Positions 1-12,560 of a stretch of DNA of 64,000 nucleotides are shown here, piece by piece (the stretch's first letter is position 1; each line of letters opens with the position of its first letter). The notes beneath the pieces were generated by a model that was given only the letters and a program-made list of their open reading frames with translations, ran no database searches and was not told where the DNA came from. Both the position numbers and the translations under genes were made by a program. The DNA lies in NCBI GenBank assembly GCA_030549335.1, contig CM060194.1:34182171-34246170 (forward strand). The letters run 5' to 3'. Source of the stretch: Pontederia crassipes. Its lineage: Eukaryota; Streptophyta; Magnoliopsida; Commelinales; Pontederiaceae.

Positions 1-699
1 TCTCCCTCTCCCTCTCCCTCTCTCCCTGTCGGCGAGCCTCCCGGACGTCAAGCGTCAACCGTCGACGACCGATCCCGCCGGCGTCCCTCTCCCCTTCTCT
101 ATCTCTCTCTCCGGCTGTGGGTGGCCGGATTCGGCTACGGGCGGCCGAAACCAGCCATGGGCGGTCGGATCCAGCCTCCGGCGGCCGGCCGGCCGGCCGG
201 CCAACTACTTGGCCGGCTGGCGGCCGAATCCGACCTCGGCTGATCGAGCGGCTGGATCTCGGCCGTTGGCCGCCTGGCGGCTTGAATCTGGTCGTTGGCC
301 GTCGGCCGTGGCCGGCTAATTTTTTTTATATGATAAAAATTCTTTGCGAAAATTTTGACCGTCGAAAGTTTTGACGATCGTCGCATGACCGCCAAAATTT
401 TCGGCGGTTGGTACCGCCGAAATTTGCGGCGGTCGTCGCAACCATCGAAAGTTTCGGCGGTCGAGACCGTCGAAGTTTTGATGGTTTCGTCGACCGCCCC
501 AAATATCGGCGGTCGTGACCGTCGGTTTTTCCTCGAAATTTTTGACATTTTTTCCCAACCGTCGGAAATTGATTTGTGACAACCATTTTTCGAACGAATT
601 GATTCCGTCGAAAAAATCATCTAAAATGACGTTTCCGATGATTTTCGAGAAAATTACAGACGATCGAAATCGTCTGTAATTCCCATATTTCTTGTAGTG
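1..699. mobile_element. Non-autonomous CACTA element, right-hand end (cut by window edge)
   Basis: The segment ends in CTTGTAGTG, the inverse of the CACTACAAG terminus of plant CACTA transposons. It matches the right-hand 0.7 kb of the complete copy at 19792-21402: the same CT-rich stretch, then a GC-rich GGCCGG block, then many copies of the CCGTCGAAA motif on both strands. The left end lies outside the window. Open frames here follow from the motif repeats and look non-coding. Confidence 0.8.
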
Positions 700-2680
700 A
701 TCAAAGTTAACTAGTGAAGTTTGGAATCATTTTGAAAAAATTATAGATGAAAATGATCCAAAAAAATATAAAGCTACTTGTAAAATTTGCAAATCTAGTT
801 ATGATGTCGTCTCTTCTTCGGGCACAGATAGTTTAAAATAACATTTAGAATCGCATCCTATAAAGACTATGGAATAATTTTTAGCAGGTCAATTACCGCA
901 ACAAACTCAACTAGTTGCACCTGATGTGGTACTACTGGGAGCTCTTTATTTGCTTATAATCAAGTAAACATGCGTGAAGGTTATCAATAAGAATTTTAAA
1001 TTATCAATAAAATTATGTATAAGGTGCCTTTAGAAATGTTAGTAAAAAACTATTAAAGAAGATTCGATTAAATTATATCGTAAGAAAAAATGAATTAATT
1101 AATTATTTTTTAGATTCTAAATTCATGTACAGTTTGATTAGTGACATATGAACTTCCTTAAATAGTGATGGTTTCTTATATATGTGTTACACTTCATTGG
1201 ACTGATACAAATTGTGTAGTGCTAAAAAGAATTATTGCATTTAAAAAAATTAAATATCCTCATAATGGTTTGCAAATTGCCAACACGATAGAAAAAGTAA
1301 TTAAGGAATATGGTCTTAAAGATAAAATTATATGCCTTACTCTTGATAATGCAAATGTCAATAATTCTGCTGCATTATTTTTAATTCAAAAATTAAACCC
1401 TCCTTTAAATGAAATTCTTTTTCATCAAAGATGTGCATGTCATATTATTAATTTGTGTGTTAGAAAAGGATTAAAAGTAGTTGTTAGAGTACTTGAAACT
1501 CTTAGATCAGTAATTGTCAACTTACTTCAAGGAGACAAACATTTAAAGAAAATTTTCATCGTTATAATATTTCTTACAGAAAATGAAACACTGATGTGTC
1601 TACAAGATTGAATAGTATTTATGGCATGCTTAAATTATGTATTCCAGTTAGACATGCACTCGATAATTATATTTTAACTATGATGCAATGTCCAACGGCT
1701 CGAATTACTGATTCAGAATGGGATGTTGCTAACGCAGTTATCGAATTGTTACAAGTTTTTTATAATGCTACTTTAGAGTTATATGTCATTTATTCTCCTA
1801 CTTCACATTTCATAATTAATCAACTTCATGAAATGACAAAGCTCATTTTAGTGAAAAACATGAATTATCAAATGAATTTTTTGAAATAATTTATTTGATG
1901 GAATCAAAATTTGTAGAATATTAAAATAATTGATCTCTCATAGGAATTTTAACAATGATGATGGATCCTAAATTTAAGGGATCTTGTCCTAAATGGTACA
2001 CGAGAGAAATTAAGAATTATTTTTCCAAACAATATATAAGAAGTCATTCAAAATTGTAAAATGTCAGTTTTATTAATCGAAATTATGATTATGAAAATAT
2101 AATAAATAACTTATATAATATTTATGAAGTAAAATTTGATGTACGTAGAAAGCAAACATCTTCATCATGTCCACCGTTAGCATCCAGTCCTTCCAATAAT
2201 AGTTCATTTTCTAAATTCATGTCTTCTATTTGAGGGGGCATATCAAGAGGCTCGGATGAAGGTTCATCCAATTCAGCTGTCCCTTTGTATAATGAACTAC
2301 AAGATTACTTGTCACGTCCAAATAAATATGATAGCGAGGGATTCGAACCCAACTCTTCCTTCCGCGCAAATCGATGTCTTGACTTGGTGGAGATTAAATT
2401 GTCGTATGTATCCAATTCTCTTCGTCTTAGCTCGAGATCTTTTAACTATTTTGATGTCTACAATGGCATCATAATAATGTTTTTTCTGTAGGTTCCATGA
2501 TTTTGGACGAGAGAAGAAATAGAATGAGCTCTAAGTCGATGGAGTTTACATATTACTAAAGATTAATTTGATGCAGATACTCAAACACAAGGTCAGGAAT
2601 CCATATTATCATATATGGAAGATGACGATGAAATGGATGTCTCCTCCGCCTATAATTTTTCATAAAATAATTATTGTAGA
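700..2680 (+). mobile_element. Decayed autonomous-type hAT transposon (RICESLEEPER-like transposase)
   Basis: Translations of three forward frames match plant hAT transposases in the right order. A BED zinc finger is at about 721-860 (CKIC, then H and H). The catalytic domain is at 1165-1880, including LTLDNANVN and the CACHIINL motif. The C-terminal dimerisation region is at about 2285-2560, with ARDLLTILMSTMAS and then ILDERRNRMS. Several frame changes and stops separate the pieces, so no full transposase can be made. Coding homology starts within about 20 bases of the CACTA end at 699, so the CACTA probably inserted near the 5' end of this element. GC-rich CACGACACGG-type sequence at 3379-3530 may be its 3' terminal region, but no terminal repeat pair was found. 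Confidence 0.85.
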
Positions 2681-3760
2681 AGATGTAATTTTTAATTTTC
2701 TTGTACATTTGCATTTATTGATTATTTTACAATAATCAATAATAATAAAACATTAAAACTCATGTGGACGTAGGCTAAAAGAGCCGAACCATGTTAATCT
2801 CTATGTTCGTTACTATTTTTACTATATAACAAATTAGTACTTAACTATCTGTACTACCTAAGTACCTAATTGCCTATACTACTTATACATTATACAATAA
2901 ATTATATATAATGTAGTACTATATATTATATTATCTCTTTCTTTCTTTCTCTCAATCTCTCACTCTCTCTTTTCGTCTCTTCTCTCGTAGTTTCATTCTT
3001 ATATATAATTGCACAATATCAAAGATACAGTCTTTTCACTCGAAATGAATCTAAACAATGGCTATTATGAGAATACTATCATGAAATGTACGAATATGTG
3101 GTTTTGGACGAATGCACGTTTAAAAACATTCATGCATTTCATTATAGAATCTTATAATTTGGTTTGAAGCATATACTCAAAGTCTCCAGGTCATAATTCA
3201 TCTTATAATTTAGTGTATATATAGTAAATTTATTTTCTTAAGTCTTAATAATTATGAACTAATGACTTAGTGTATTTAAAATTTTAACTATATAATTATT
3301 ATAAGTTATATATTAATATTATAGAATAATTAATAATATTAATTATATTATATAATAATTAAAATAAGTAAATTAAAGAAAAAAATGGGCCATCGATCCA
3401 GCACGACTCGGCCCGATCAGGCTAGGTCCAAATCGTGTCGGAGTAAAAAATTGTCTGTTTAGCACGACACGCCTCACAACATGGTCAAACATGATTTGAC
3501 CAACACAGACACGGCATGACACGGCCCGTTTTTTTATCTTTTGTTAAGTGATGACAAAAAGTGAATAGGAGAGAGGAAAAATAAAATGAGAAGAAAAATT
3601 GAAGGCCAGCAGAGAAAGCAAGTAGAAAAAAAATAAAATAAAAATATGGAAAAGAAAGTTTAGGTGTCATAAAGTGTTGGGCTTCGATTTTTTCTGAGGA
3701 AGAAGAATTTTTTTTATTGAATTTCTTGACCAGTCAAAACATTGAATATAAGAGAAAAAA
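2681..3760. other. AT-rich spacer with GC-rich island
   Basis: No gene was recognised. The stretch holds a CT-rich tract at 2935-3000 and an AT-rich stretch. A GC-rich island at 3379-3530 repeats CACGACAC/GGCACGAC-like words, as hAT subterminal regions often do. A 61-residue reverse-strand frame here looks accidental. Confidence 0.5.
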
Positions 3761-3827
3761 AATATAGAGAACGTCTCACGGTTACTTATTAGCACTTTTT
3801 AATTATTAGAATTTTTAATTATCTTGC

Positions 3828-3858
<31 letters not shown>

Positions 3859-4790
3859 TGAACATGATATATTTGATTGTATTATTATTGATTATCCTGA
3901 TGGCTTGATTATCATTTTTATTATATTATTATCATATCTAATTATACATATTGTCATCATATCTCATTATATTATTATTGATTACTGATTGAGTCTTAGT
4001 TTCACCTAAATTAGATTATTAAAAGATGGACATCTTAAGTAAATAAGATAAAAATTAAAAACTACTGAGTCTTTGATTACCTTCAAGTTCCTGGACCATA
4101 TTATTATTGAATTGAATGTAACAGATAGTATACTTAAAAATTTGAGACGTCACTTTTTTAAAGAAGTTTATAATTGTCATGTATTTGATCATGGTCCCCC
4201 ATTCACGAACCATTATCAGCGTTATTATTATTGAATGACTTACCATGTGTTGATCCCCATTGGTCTGTATGAAAGAGTCACGGAGTTTTCCTTAATTGAT
4301 CGAGTTTTCCTCATTGAATTGGATAACTCCGAACATTATAAATTGAATTGAAGCGAATCAGATCGAATTGAATAGATCATCATCATTTGAATATATTGAC
4401 ACTGAATTGGCAATTATTTTACCATATTGAATCGAATTGTTATTGGTCATAACTATTGATTATCGAATTAAAATTTGTTAATTAAACATTGATTATTGAT
4501 TAGACAATTATTAATTAGAAATTATTATTGATTTATATTAGTCTTTTGACCTCTGTTTGATATTTTGCTCATATTGACAAATTATTATATTATTAAGTAA
4601 TTATTTTATTGCTTGCTCAATTGAATAATCATTCATCGTACCTTATTTTCGATTAAACACATTAATTGTCTATTATACCCTACGTACTAAGTATTTGTAT
4701 TCTCACAGATTATTTTTCTTATGCCTAGATCCGTGCAGATGAGAGAGATTTGATTTTATACCCAGGAATTGACAAATGTTGGTTATCATT
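3760..4790 (+). repeat. Ty3/gypsy-type LTR fragment (3' part)
   Basis: This segment resembles the reverse complement of about 57100-58080. Both contain an ATT microsatellite, the word TTTGAGACGTCA, a TTGAATTGGATAACTCC block, and a final block in which a TATTT core precedes ACTCA. The shared order of landmarks indicates two diverged copies of one LTR family. This copy is a fossil fragment without clear ends or neighbouring coding sequence. Confidence 0.5.
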
Positions 4791-5229
4791 TTGTACTAAA
4801 TTGTTTAATTTTATTATTTTCACATTTTTATAATTAAAAAATTTATTAATATTTTGATTATCATAAATTATTAGCTATTATTATTAAATTATTTCCACAC
4901 TTCATAAATTTTATTTCAATTTTTTTTATAAAAAATTGTATAAATGGAACGATTCTAAACAGATAAAAATCACATAGATCTCGAAACTTTACAACCAAGA
5001 AGAAGAACTTAACCCTATCCAATCGCAACAAGTTAATGATATTATTATTTATCACGGTGCGGTGCCACAGCGACTTGGGCGATGGAGCAGTAGCAAAGGG
5101 AATCGTTCCTGTTCCTTGGGAGTGACATCTCATGGCCACGACCTACCAACCGCACTTGGATCTATCTTTACCGAATCTTTTCGAAATGATGGAGAAAGAA
5201 TGCAAGCAATATTAATTATTAAACGAACG

Positions 5230-5430
5230 AAAAAAAACACACGTGATTCTCGTGAGGAATAGCACGTGCTACTCGAATCCAACATGCTTCATGACGTTAG
5301 ATCGCGTGCAGCGCAACATTAGCGCCCCGCCCCCACTAAACAAATGCCTCGCGGTATGCCACCGCCAGCACGATGCACTTGGAGCTATTTGAAGCAATGC
5401 TTCAGCGGTCCGCTCCTCTATATATTCCCG
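5230..5430 (+). promoter_or_regulatory. Promoter with two G-boxes, ACGT element and TATA box
   Basis: Two CACGTG G-boxes lie at 5240-5245 and 5263-5268. A TGACGT core is at 5292-5297 and a TATATATT box at 5419-5426. Transcription would be expected to start near 5450, about 90 bases before the small reading frame at 5539, with no ATG between. In plants G-boxes bind bZIP and bHLH factors and often mark light- or ABA-responsive genes; such regulation is inference here. Confidence 0.5.
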
Positions 5431-5538
5431 TCTTCCTCTCCAAGCTTGACTCCAAGTCCACCCACCGCCTTTTCCCTAAACTCCACCATTACCACCAATC
5501 AATTCCGGAATCTTAAAGGCAAGGGGAAGATAACCGAG

Positions 5539-5709
5539 ATGCAGCAGAGGAGGAGAGTGATGGCCGGAACCTGCAAGAGTTACGGTGGCTGCGGCAGCGG
5601 TCGCATGATCCCGAGGCGCGGACAGGTGAAGGCCTCCATCGCGATGGGGATCGCCTCCTCCCTCATCGCCTTCTTCTCGCTCGCTCGCCGGCCGCTGTCG
5701 CGCGTCTAG
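5539..5709 (+). CDS. Small putative plant protein, 56 residues
   Basis: The frame begins MQQRRRVMAGTCKSYGG and contains GSGRMIPRRGQVK, followed by a hydrophobic stretch (ASIAMGIASSLIAFFSLA) and a basic end. The start was chosen because it is the first ATG after a well-placed TATA box, although the frame stays open upstream to 5344. The GC-rich codons contrast with the AT-rich surroundings. The basic IPRRGQVK segment followed by a short hydrophobic segment is reminiscent of small uncharacterised plant proteins; that is from memory and untested. It could be a single-pass membrane or short regulatory peptide. No function is assigned. The AT-rich downstream region up to 5916 would be its 3' UTR. 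Confidence 0.55.
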   Translation: MQQRRRVMAGTCKSYGGCGSGRMIPRRGQVKASIAMGIASSLIAFFSLARRPLSRV

Positions 5710-5916
5710 AGACCCTCGCTGATCCCCTGGCGCCATCTTTTTTTTTTTTTCTCCTCTTCCTTTTTGTTTTAGTTGTGCGTTTAGGCCGCGCGCCGGAACC
5801 AAAAGTTTTGTGACTGGTTCATGTTTGTAAAATTGCTACTGTGAATACAACGAGGAAAGGCTGCAAAAACTTTTGTTTCTTTGATAACAACTCTAACTCT
5901 CTCTCTCTTAGGCTCT

Positions 5917-6383
5917 TAAGGGTGTTCACCGGTCGTCGACTCGTGAATCCGATGACTCGACCCAACTCGAACCGGTTGTCGGATCGTGATCGGGTCGGAC
6001 CCGACCCGAACTCGACCCGATCGTCGGGTACGGGTTGGATTTTTCCAACCCGATTTGACCCGACTCAATCCGATTGATCCGATTTTTTATTTATTTTAAT
6101 TTTTTTCTTTTTTTATTTAAACTTAAGGCTTCTATTTAATTTAAAAATTTTAAAAAATTAAAATAAAATATTTTAAATGCAGATATAATATTAAATAATT
6201 AGAAAACATATTTTATACTTTTAAAATAATATTAAACAATATTTTTTATATTAAATAAAATAATAAAAAAATAAAAAGAATTGGATGATCGAATAATCCA
6301 ACCACCCGATCCGAATCGGGTCGGGTTGAATCGGATTCAGTCACCTAGACCCGACCCGACGGATCGGATTTGGAACACTCTTA
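5917..6383. mobile_element. hAT-like MITE (467 bp) with GGGTCGGGT-type ends
   Basis: The ends are imperfect inverted repeats: TAAGGGTGTTC at the left, and TAAGAGTGTTCC when the right end is read on the minus strand. Both arms are rich in GGGTCGGGTC/CCCGACCCGA words flanking an AT-rich core, a layout seen in non-autonomous hAT elements. I could not find a clean 8-bp target duplication, because both flanks are CT-rich microsatellite. Confidence 0.55.
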
Positions 6384-9300
6384 CTCTCTAAGCAGTTTCT
6401 CTCTCTCTCTTTCTCTCACACACACGCAGTTTCTCTCTCTCACGCGCGCGCTCAGTTTTTTGTTTGAACTTTGATAGGAAAAGAGTGCATGACGAGATTT
6501 AATAACATCTTCTCGACGATCTTTTAATATTCTGATTTAAAAATTATATGATCCTTGCTTACGGAGTGGCGATCTACTTCCGACATTTGCTCTTTAAAAT
6601 TTTACACAACTAAATCATAATATATAATAAAATATTTTATTTCATGTTAATGCTATTATTATTATCCCATTATTATTAATCATAATCATAATTTTAGTGA
6701 TAGATCTTTTATTTTTTGTATTAACTGTATTAGTATGATATTCATTAATTTATTAATACATTATAAATAGTATATTTTTTGGGTCGCACGCCGGTATTTA
6801 CTATTTTGGAGTATTAATATTTTAAAAAAATCACCACAATTTTTTGGTTGCATTTTTAAACTTTTAAAAATTTTATCGATTTTTTGAGTAATTCTATCGA
6901 TGCTCTAGATTTTTTTATAAAAAATATTAATAGCTAAGAGATGTTTTATTTCATAAATTAATGTCATTCACATATTATATATTGTAGTAGTACTAGTTAT
7001 ATTATATAATGAGATAAATACTATGTTTATTAAGTAATTATATATAGTACACTTATTTTAAATATAACAATAATATATATTTCAAATATTTTTAATTATC
7101 TAAGTCTTTCATCGAGCTCCTTGAGTGGTTTTTCTTTTGTAAACTTAAAACCCACTTAGCTTTTTTCGGATCTTTTGTAAACTTAACACCCGCTTAGCTT
7201 TTTTCGAATCTAGAAAGTCCTAAAAATTTTATATCAGGTCGGGTCGATATTTTAGATTTTCGTTTTTTAAGTTTTTTTACTTGCACCCCTAATACAAACC
7301 AAATAATAAGATTTTCTTATTAATTCTTGTGCAGCAACAATTTAAATAATATTAATTGATACATATGTTATCATATTTTTTAAGAATATACTAAATGCTT
7401 TACAAATATGATTTCTTTAAGTTTGAAATATATGTTTACGATTTAAGCTTATGAGCTTAAAAATAAATTATATAAAAGAAATTAAATTAACATATTTAGT
7501 TCAAAATATTTTAATTAAAGATGCACATTAATTAGTAAATATAAAGTTTCAAATAAATTACTTATTGAAATATTAATTTATTATTAATAATTTTATAAAT
7601 GATAATTTTTAGAGTGAATCTAAATTGTTAAATAATACTAATAATGAGAGGATTAATTATAATATTTTTAAATGTTTCCATAAACAAAGTCGTGAAGGAT
7701 AAGATCTCCGTGTCATCTCGACCTAAAAAAATGTTATGTTCTGCCATTTTTAGTGCGTGGTTGAAAGTCATAATTAGCTTGTTGATTTACATGAGGAATT
7801 TTAATATTTCAGCTAGTAGGAGAGGGTAGAATAAAAATCTAAGATCCAAATAGTTAAAAGTTCATTTACTTCAAATCGGATTTGCGCTAGGGTGACAAGA
7901 GAGAAATCAATAATAATTATTAGTTAGGGTCTAACCTCATGTCCTTCTGTTATATCTCAATTAATCAATAAATTAAAAATAGACTTCTAGTGAAAAATAA
8001 TTGTGCATAAATATTGGTCTAAAAAACTTGAGAATCAAAGTATTATAAGAAAAGCACAATTAAAGCTGTTAAAAACTCAATCAACTATAATTTTACTTAA
8101 TCAAAATGCATTAAGATGCAACTAATAATTATAGCAGTAAAAAACTTGAGGAATTAATTATCTCAAATAAAGATGTCATTACAGCATGCTCAAAACTCAA
8201 TCTAGTATAACTTAATCTTAAGTGAGATGCTTTGCGCACAAAGGAGGATTGTTAAAATAAAGGACTCAAAATCTTCAGGACTTAATTATTCTAAATTAAA
8301 TTAAGCCCACACAATTTTAGACTCAATCAAATTGAACATAATCAAATTTAAAATGCTTCGTGTTCTTGTGTTCCGGACGCCTCACATCTCTGAAATAATG
8401 GTTCTGTATAAAAAACAGACCAAAAGTGGGGTATCTTTTGACTCAAAAAATTTTATAGAATAAATAAGAAATAAATGCATGAAATGATAAAAACTATTAA
8501 AAATAATCTAAATGATGCATGTAAAATATGTATAAAAATACATGCATCAATATCGCAAGACAATATGCAATCAACACCAAATTTCAGGAAACTTATATAG
8601 GGATGAGAATATCAATTGACTTCAATTAGATCTTAACTTAGATTTATTTTAGGAAGATATGAGATTTTACACTAACTATTTCATGATGTTGATATCCAAT
8701 TGTTGTGACTAAATAGCCTTTTGGATTTGACTTTGAACATTAGTCTACTTATAAAAAAAGAGAGCTCAATCTTGAGCTAAGATAAGATTTGATCTAGATG
8801 TTCATTGATTCAGACACATACACACCACCATTTATTTTTGTGAAGTATAGAACAAGGCTCATATTTCTTATTCTTTAGTTTGTTATATGACTAAGTGAGA
8901 ATCTTTTCTTTCGTGGATAAAGCAGGGCTAAATCTCCTTCCTAAAGAACATTTTTTTCTCTCTCTTTGAATTAGCAACAACCTTTTAAGCTGAATTGGAA
9001 TCTTCTAAATGTTGTTTCACCTCAACATGAAATGAATAATTCGGATATAACGATTGAAATTTGACCATTGCCATGTGGTGAAACCTCCTCTCACATGCGC
9101 TATGTGAAGATACATTTTGAACCTTTTGTTGGCCAAAGATGGTTAAGAAGTGTGATGCATTCGTGGAAAAAAATATAAAATATATGACTTAATTGACATG
9201 AAAAAAAGCTAAAAATAAACATTACATTAATGCGCAAGCTCAATAGTCATATAATATAAATTACATCAATATACCCAGGTACATTATTTGTTACTTAACA

Positions 9301-9405
9301 TCTATAGTTCGAGACTTTAATACAACATAACACAAACATAAAAATACCAATTAACAAATAATAAAAGACATTGTCCATGTGATCCTATCATTTGAGCAAT
9401 GTCAT
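6384..9405. other. Gene-free AT-rich intergenic DNA
   Basis: No coding sequence was recognised on either strand. A 38-bp unit beginning CTTTTGTAAACTTAA is tandemly duplicated at about 7134-7209 with a few differences. The rest is unassigned AT-rich DNA, probably old transposon remains. Confidence 0.6.
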
Positions 9406-10300
9406 TGTAACGCTCAAGATTTTTAGAAAATAAATAAAACAATATTTTATTTACTAAATAGTGCTGGAAATTATTATTCTATCTATTTGAATTAAATAAT
9501 TTCAAAAATAAAAAGGGGAAGTTAAATTGGGATAGGATTTATTATGGAATTATTAAAAAAGGGGAAGTTAAATTGGGATAGGATTTATTATGGAATTATT
9601 TAAATAATTTTGGAATTATTTAATTTAGAATGATTTTAAATTAGTTAAAGAGATTAATTGAAAGATTAAATTTGATTTAAATTAGAAAAGATTATTAGAG
9701 TTTAATTGAGAATTTATAAACTTTATAAAAGAGAGATTAGGCCGGCCATCCTCGTTGATAAGAAAATTATTTTTCTTCTCGGTGCGTGGAGTTCCTCAGC
9801 GGTAGGGGCGTGATATCTACATGACAACAAGGCATGATTCGGCGTCGAACGATTAAGCGTGAAACGAGATACATATGGGGAATCCGTAGGTTTATTATTT
9901 TTAACAATTATTTTATTGAACGATTGATTTTGGTTCGGTTGCGCCAATTTATTGGACAAAGAAAAAGGGTAAGGTTTCTCCCGATCCTACATAGAGAAGT
10001 AAAAAAAAGTTCGAAAGAGGAAATTGAGAAGAAAAAAGAGATGATGAATCGAGCCATGCAGCTTTTGGCGTCGAAGGAGAAGGGGAGAAAAAATGATATC
10101 AAATAGGATGAGAGGCGCAACATGTGGTGACGCTAAATAATTTGGAGAGAGAGAGGAAAGGGATTACGAGTGAGAGATTAAAGCGTGTCTTTAAATAAAG
10201 CACGCCTTTATTTCATTGTCTGCCATTTATCTTATGTAACTTTATACTATTGCATCTATTTAGTATTTTCATTATATTAATATTGTATGATCATGTGGTC
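9406..10300 (+). repeat. Ty3/gypsy-like LTR, plus orientation (3' limit uncertain)
   Basis: It starts with TGTAACGCTCAAGATTTT, similar to the LTR start at 59698 on the minus strand (TGTAACGACTTGGATTTTC). A TATA-like CTTTATAAAAGAG lies near 9719, about 310 bases in, matching the spacing in the other copy. A 44-bp stretch is exactly duplicated in tandem at 9511-9554 and 9557-9600. No second LTR or internal coding sequence is present nearby, so it looks like a solo or truncated LTR fossil upstream of the helicase fragment. Confidence 0.5.
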
Positions 10301-10492
10301 GCAGGATGAGAGAGGCATAATTTCAAACCACTATAGATGATGCATAAAATTTGTGGGGAAAGATAAAATGTAAGTTATTGAATGAAGATTGTTTGCAATT
10401 GAATTACACCGGTCTTGATTTAGAAGAATTTTTTTTTTCTAGAAAGTTTGATTGTATAGTTGGAACATATGTATTGAGGACTTGGATAGTTG

Positions 10493-12199
10493 GATGTCAG
10501 GGACAATAAGAAGAACGCGAAGGAGAAAGCAAAAATTTTGAAGTCGAAGAAGAGGAAGAGAGAGAAAGAGAATGGAGATTCGGTGCAGTGTGATTCTCCC
10601 CTAGTTGACGACATGGGGGATGGAAAAGAGGAAGCCGAAAAAGAGCAAGAGCAAAAGAAATCAAAGAAAAAGAGAAATAATAGTAGGAATAAGAAGAAGA
10701 AGGATATGAAGGAAACTAATGAGGAAGGCAATGAGAATGATAGGGAGATTAAGGGAGAGCCTGCTGTGGTGGATGACAACGATGAAGGTAATATTGGTTC
10801 ATCTTTGCATTGTAATGCCTGAAGCGTCACTTTAGCAGCTACATTCCCTTAATTAGGGACATCTATAAATCATTTGTCATAGGTAGAATAGTTTTTTTTT
10901 CTGATTTGCTCAAATCATGCAGGGGTTTGGATTGTGAAATGCAGACATATTTTATCCATCATTTCGATAAAACGGGTCCATAAAGTGTTACTATGTATCA
11001 AATGATTACTGAACATTCTATATATTTGGAGTGGCAAAGTTGAAACCCTAGTATTAACTTAAGTCATCATGCTGTAGTGATTAAGATGAATTAAAAGATA
11101 GATTGGATTACTTGTAAAAATGTTATTTCAAGGGCTTATGTTTATTTCTATTAGATGAAATCGAGAAGCCTAAATTTGTTCGCTTTCATGAATAAATTTG
11201 CTATTTGTTTATAAGTTTCACTTTCTTTTTACCTCCTCCCCTCAATTCACCTTTCTTGCTTTTTCTTGTGTATTTATCGAATGAGATTATCAATTGAATT
11301 CAACATTTGACAGATACACTTGATGGAGCTGTCGATATTACTGAGAACCTGATTCTTGAGGAGGATGATATTCATGCTTGGAATGAGTTGAGGCTCCATC
11401 CATGTCTTCTCAAGTCAATACGCAGACTTGGATTCAAAGAACCTACTCCCATTCAGAAAGTTTGCATCCCTGCTGCTGCTCATCAAGGAAAGGTTGGTGG
11501 TTTCATGCAGAAGATCAATATGTCATGAACAACCTTGTTAAAACTTGGTCACATTTTCCATTTAGCATGATAATAACTTTGTCTTCCATTTGTCATCTAT
11601 GTTATTCTTATCCTTTAACAGTACATGACTGTTTTGCCTTCTATATCTGATATCTTTCCTTTCTGAGTCCCAACTTCTTTATTCTGTATCCCAGTTGACT
11701 TCTTTACAACAGTTAGCTTGTGACTTAGTTCTTATCATCGTTATGTTATTGCTTTTCTTCCAATTATATGTGTTGATATATTCTAATCGAATGAGCTGAT
11801 TGTGAGAGGAAAAGCTTCGATTATTGGTACCTGATATTTGAAGAAATATAAAACATAACTTTGCTAAAGAGGTGATGATAGTTTTACTTTCAGCATGCAG
11901 TAGCAGTTATCTTTTTTCTTTTAGCTATTAGATTTCTAGGCGTAAAAATTTCACCGGACACAGTTAACAAGGAAAATGGATGAATTATTACTGATTATGA
12001 ACAGGATGTCATAGGTGCTGCTGAAACAGGATCAGGAAAAACTCTAGCATTCGGCCTTCCTATTCTTCAACGTTTCCTTGAAGAGCGTGAAAAAGATGCC
12101 AGGTTGCATCAAGAAGATGAAAGTTCGTCTGGCAAAGTTTCCAGACAAGGTTTCCTTAGAGCTCTTATCGTGACTCCTACTAGAGAGCTTGCATTGCAG
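10493..12199 (+). pseudogene. RH13: DEAD-box RNA helicase 13 (DDX24/MAK5-type) gene fragment
   Basis: Three exons can be joined by consensus splice sites: about 10493-10787 (lysine- and glutamate-rich linker), 11314-11492 and 12005-12199. Exon 2 carries WNELRLHP and the Q motif (GFKEPTPIQ). Exon 3 carries motif I (AETGSGKT) and motif Ia (PTRELALQ). The wording is characteristic of plant RH13, a nucleolar helicase of the yeast Mak5/human DDX24 family involved in 60S ribosome biogenesis. The first exon lacks an ATG and is preceded by an in-frame stop, so the family's N-terminus is missing or lies on an unseen exon. After motif Ia the gene ends: a gypsy fossil begins within 400 bases, and motifs Ib to VI were found nowhere downstream. 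Intact introns argue for a broken genomic copy, not a retrocopy. A transcribed stub remains possible. Confidence 0.8.
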
Positions 12200-12560
12200 G
12201 TACGAGCAGTTTTTCTGACACTTGACTCCTTTGTTCTTATCAAAACTTTTGAACTCAATATGGCTGCATTATATTTCTTGACCTGCTTCATTGATGATGT
12301 TAGGTCATGTTCTTTTTGTTGCTCTCTTTGAGAGCTTACACTTGTACATTCATTCCACAACTATATATATAGATGGATGACAATCACAACACTGGTGATC
12401 ATCCGTTTTTTCCTAAAAAAATGCTAGGGTGTGTTCTTTGTTATTCTAGTCACTTCAAGCCTTTCTTTTTTTTTTTTGAAATGGACTTCAAGCCTTTCTA
12501 CTTGGTCTTTTGTGCACATTTGAAGAGTTCCTCCATCAGTTCAAACTATTGGAGGTGCAT
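12200..12560 (+). other. Remnant of the next helicase intron
   Basis: It begins with a donor-type GTACGAG directly after the motif Ia exon and runs as T-rich, intron-like DNA into the minus-strand gypsy fossil. No further helicase exon was found in it. Confidence 0.5.

Noticed and set aside
135-620. 161-codon minus-strand frame and several overlapping frames
   Set aside because: They arise from the GC-rich CCGTCGAAA arrays of the CACTA element and show no protein family.
5476-5802. 108-codon minus-strand frame
   Set aside because: Antisense to the small plus-strand gene, GC-driven, with no homology and no promoter.
10420-10830. 136-codon minus-strand frame
   Set aside because: Shadow of the lysine/glutamate-rich helicase exon; it is phenylalanine- and serine-rich low complexity.
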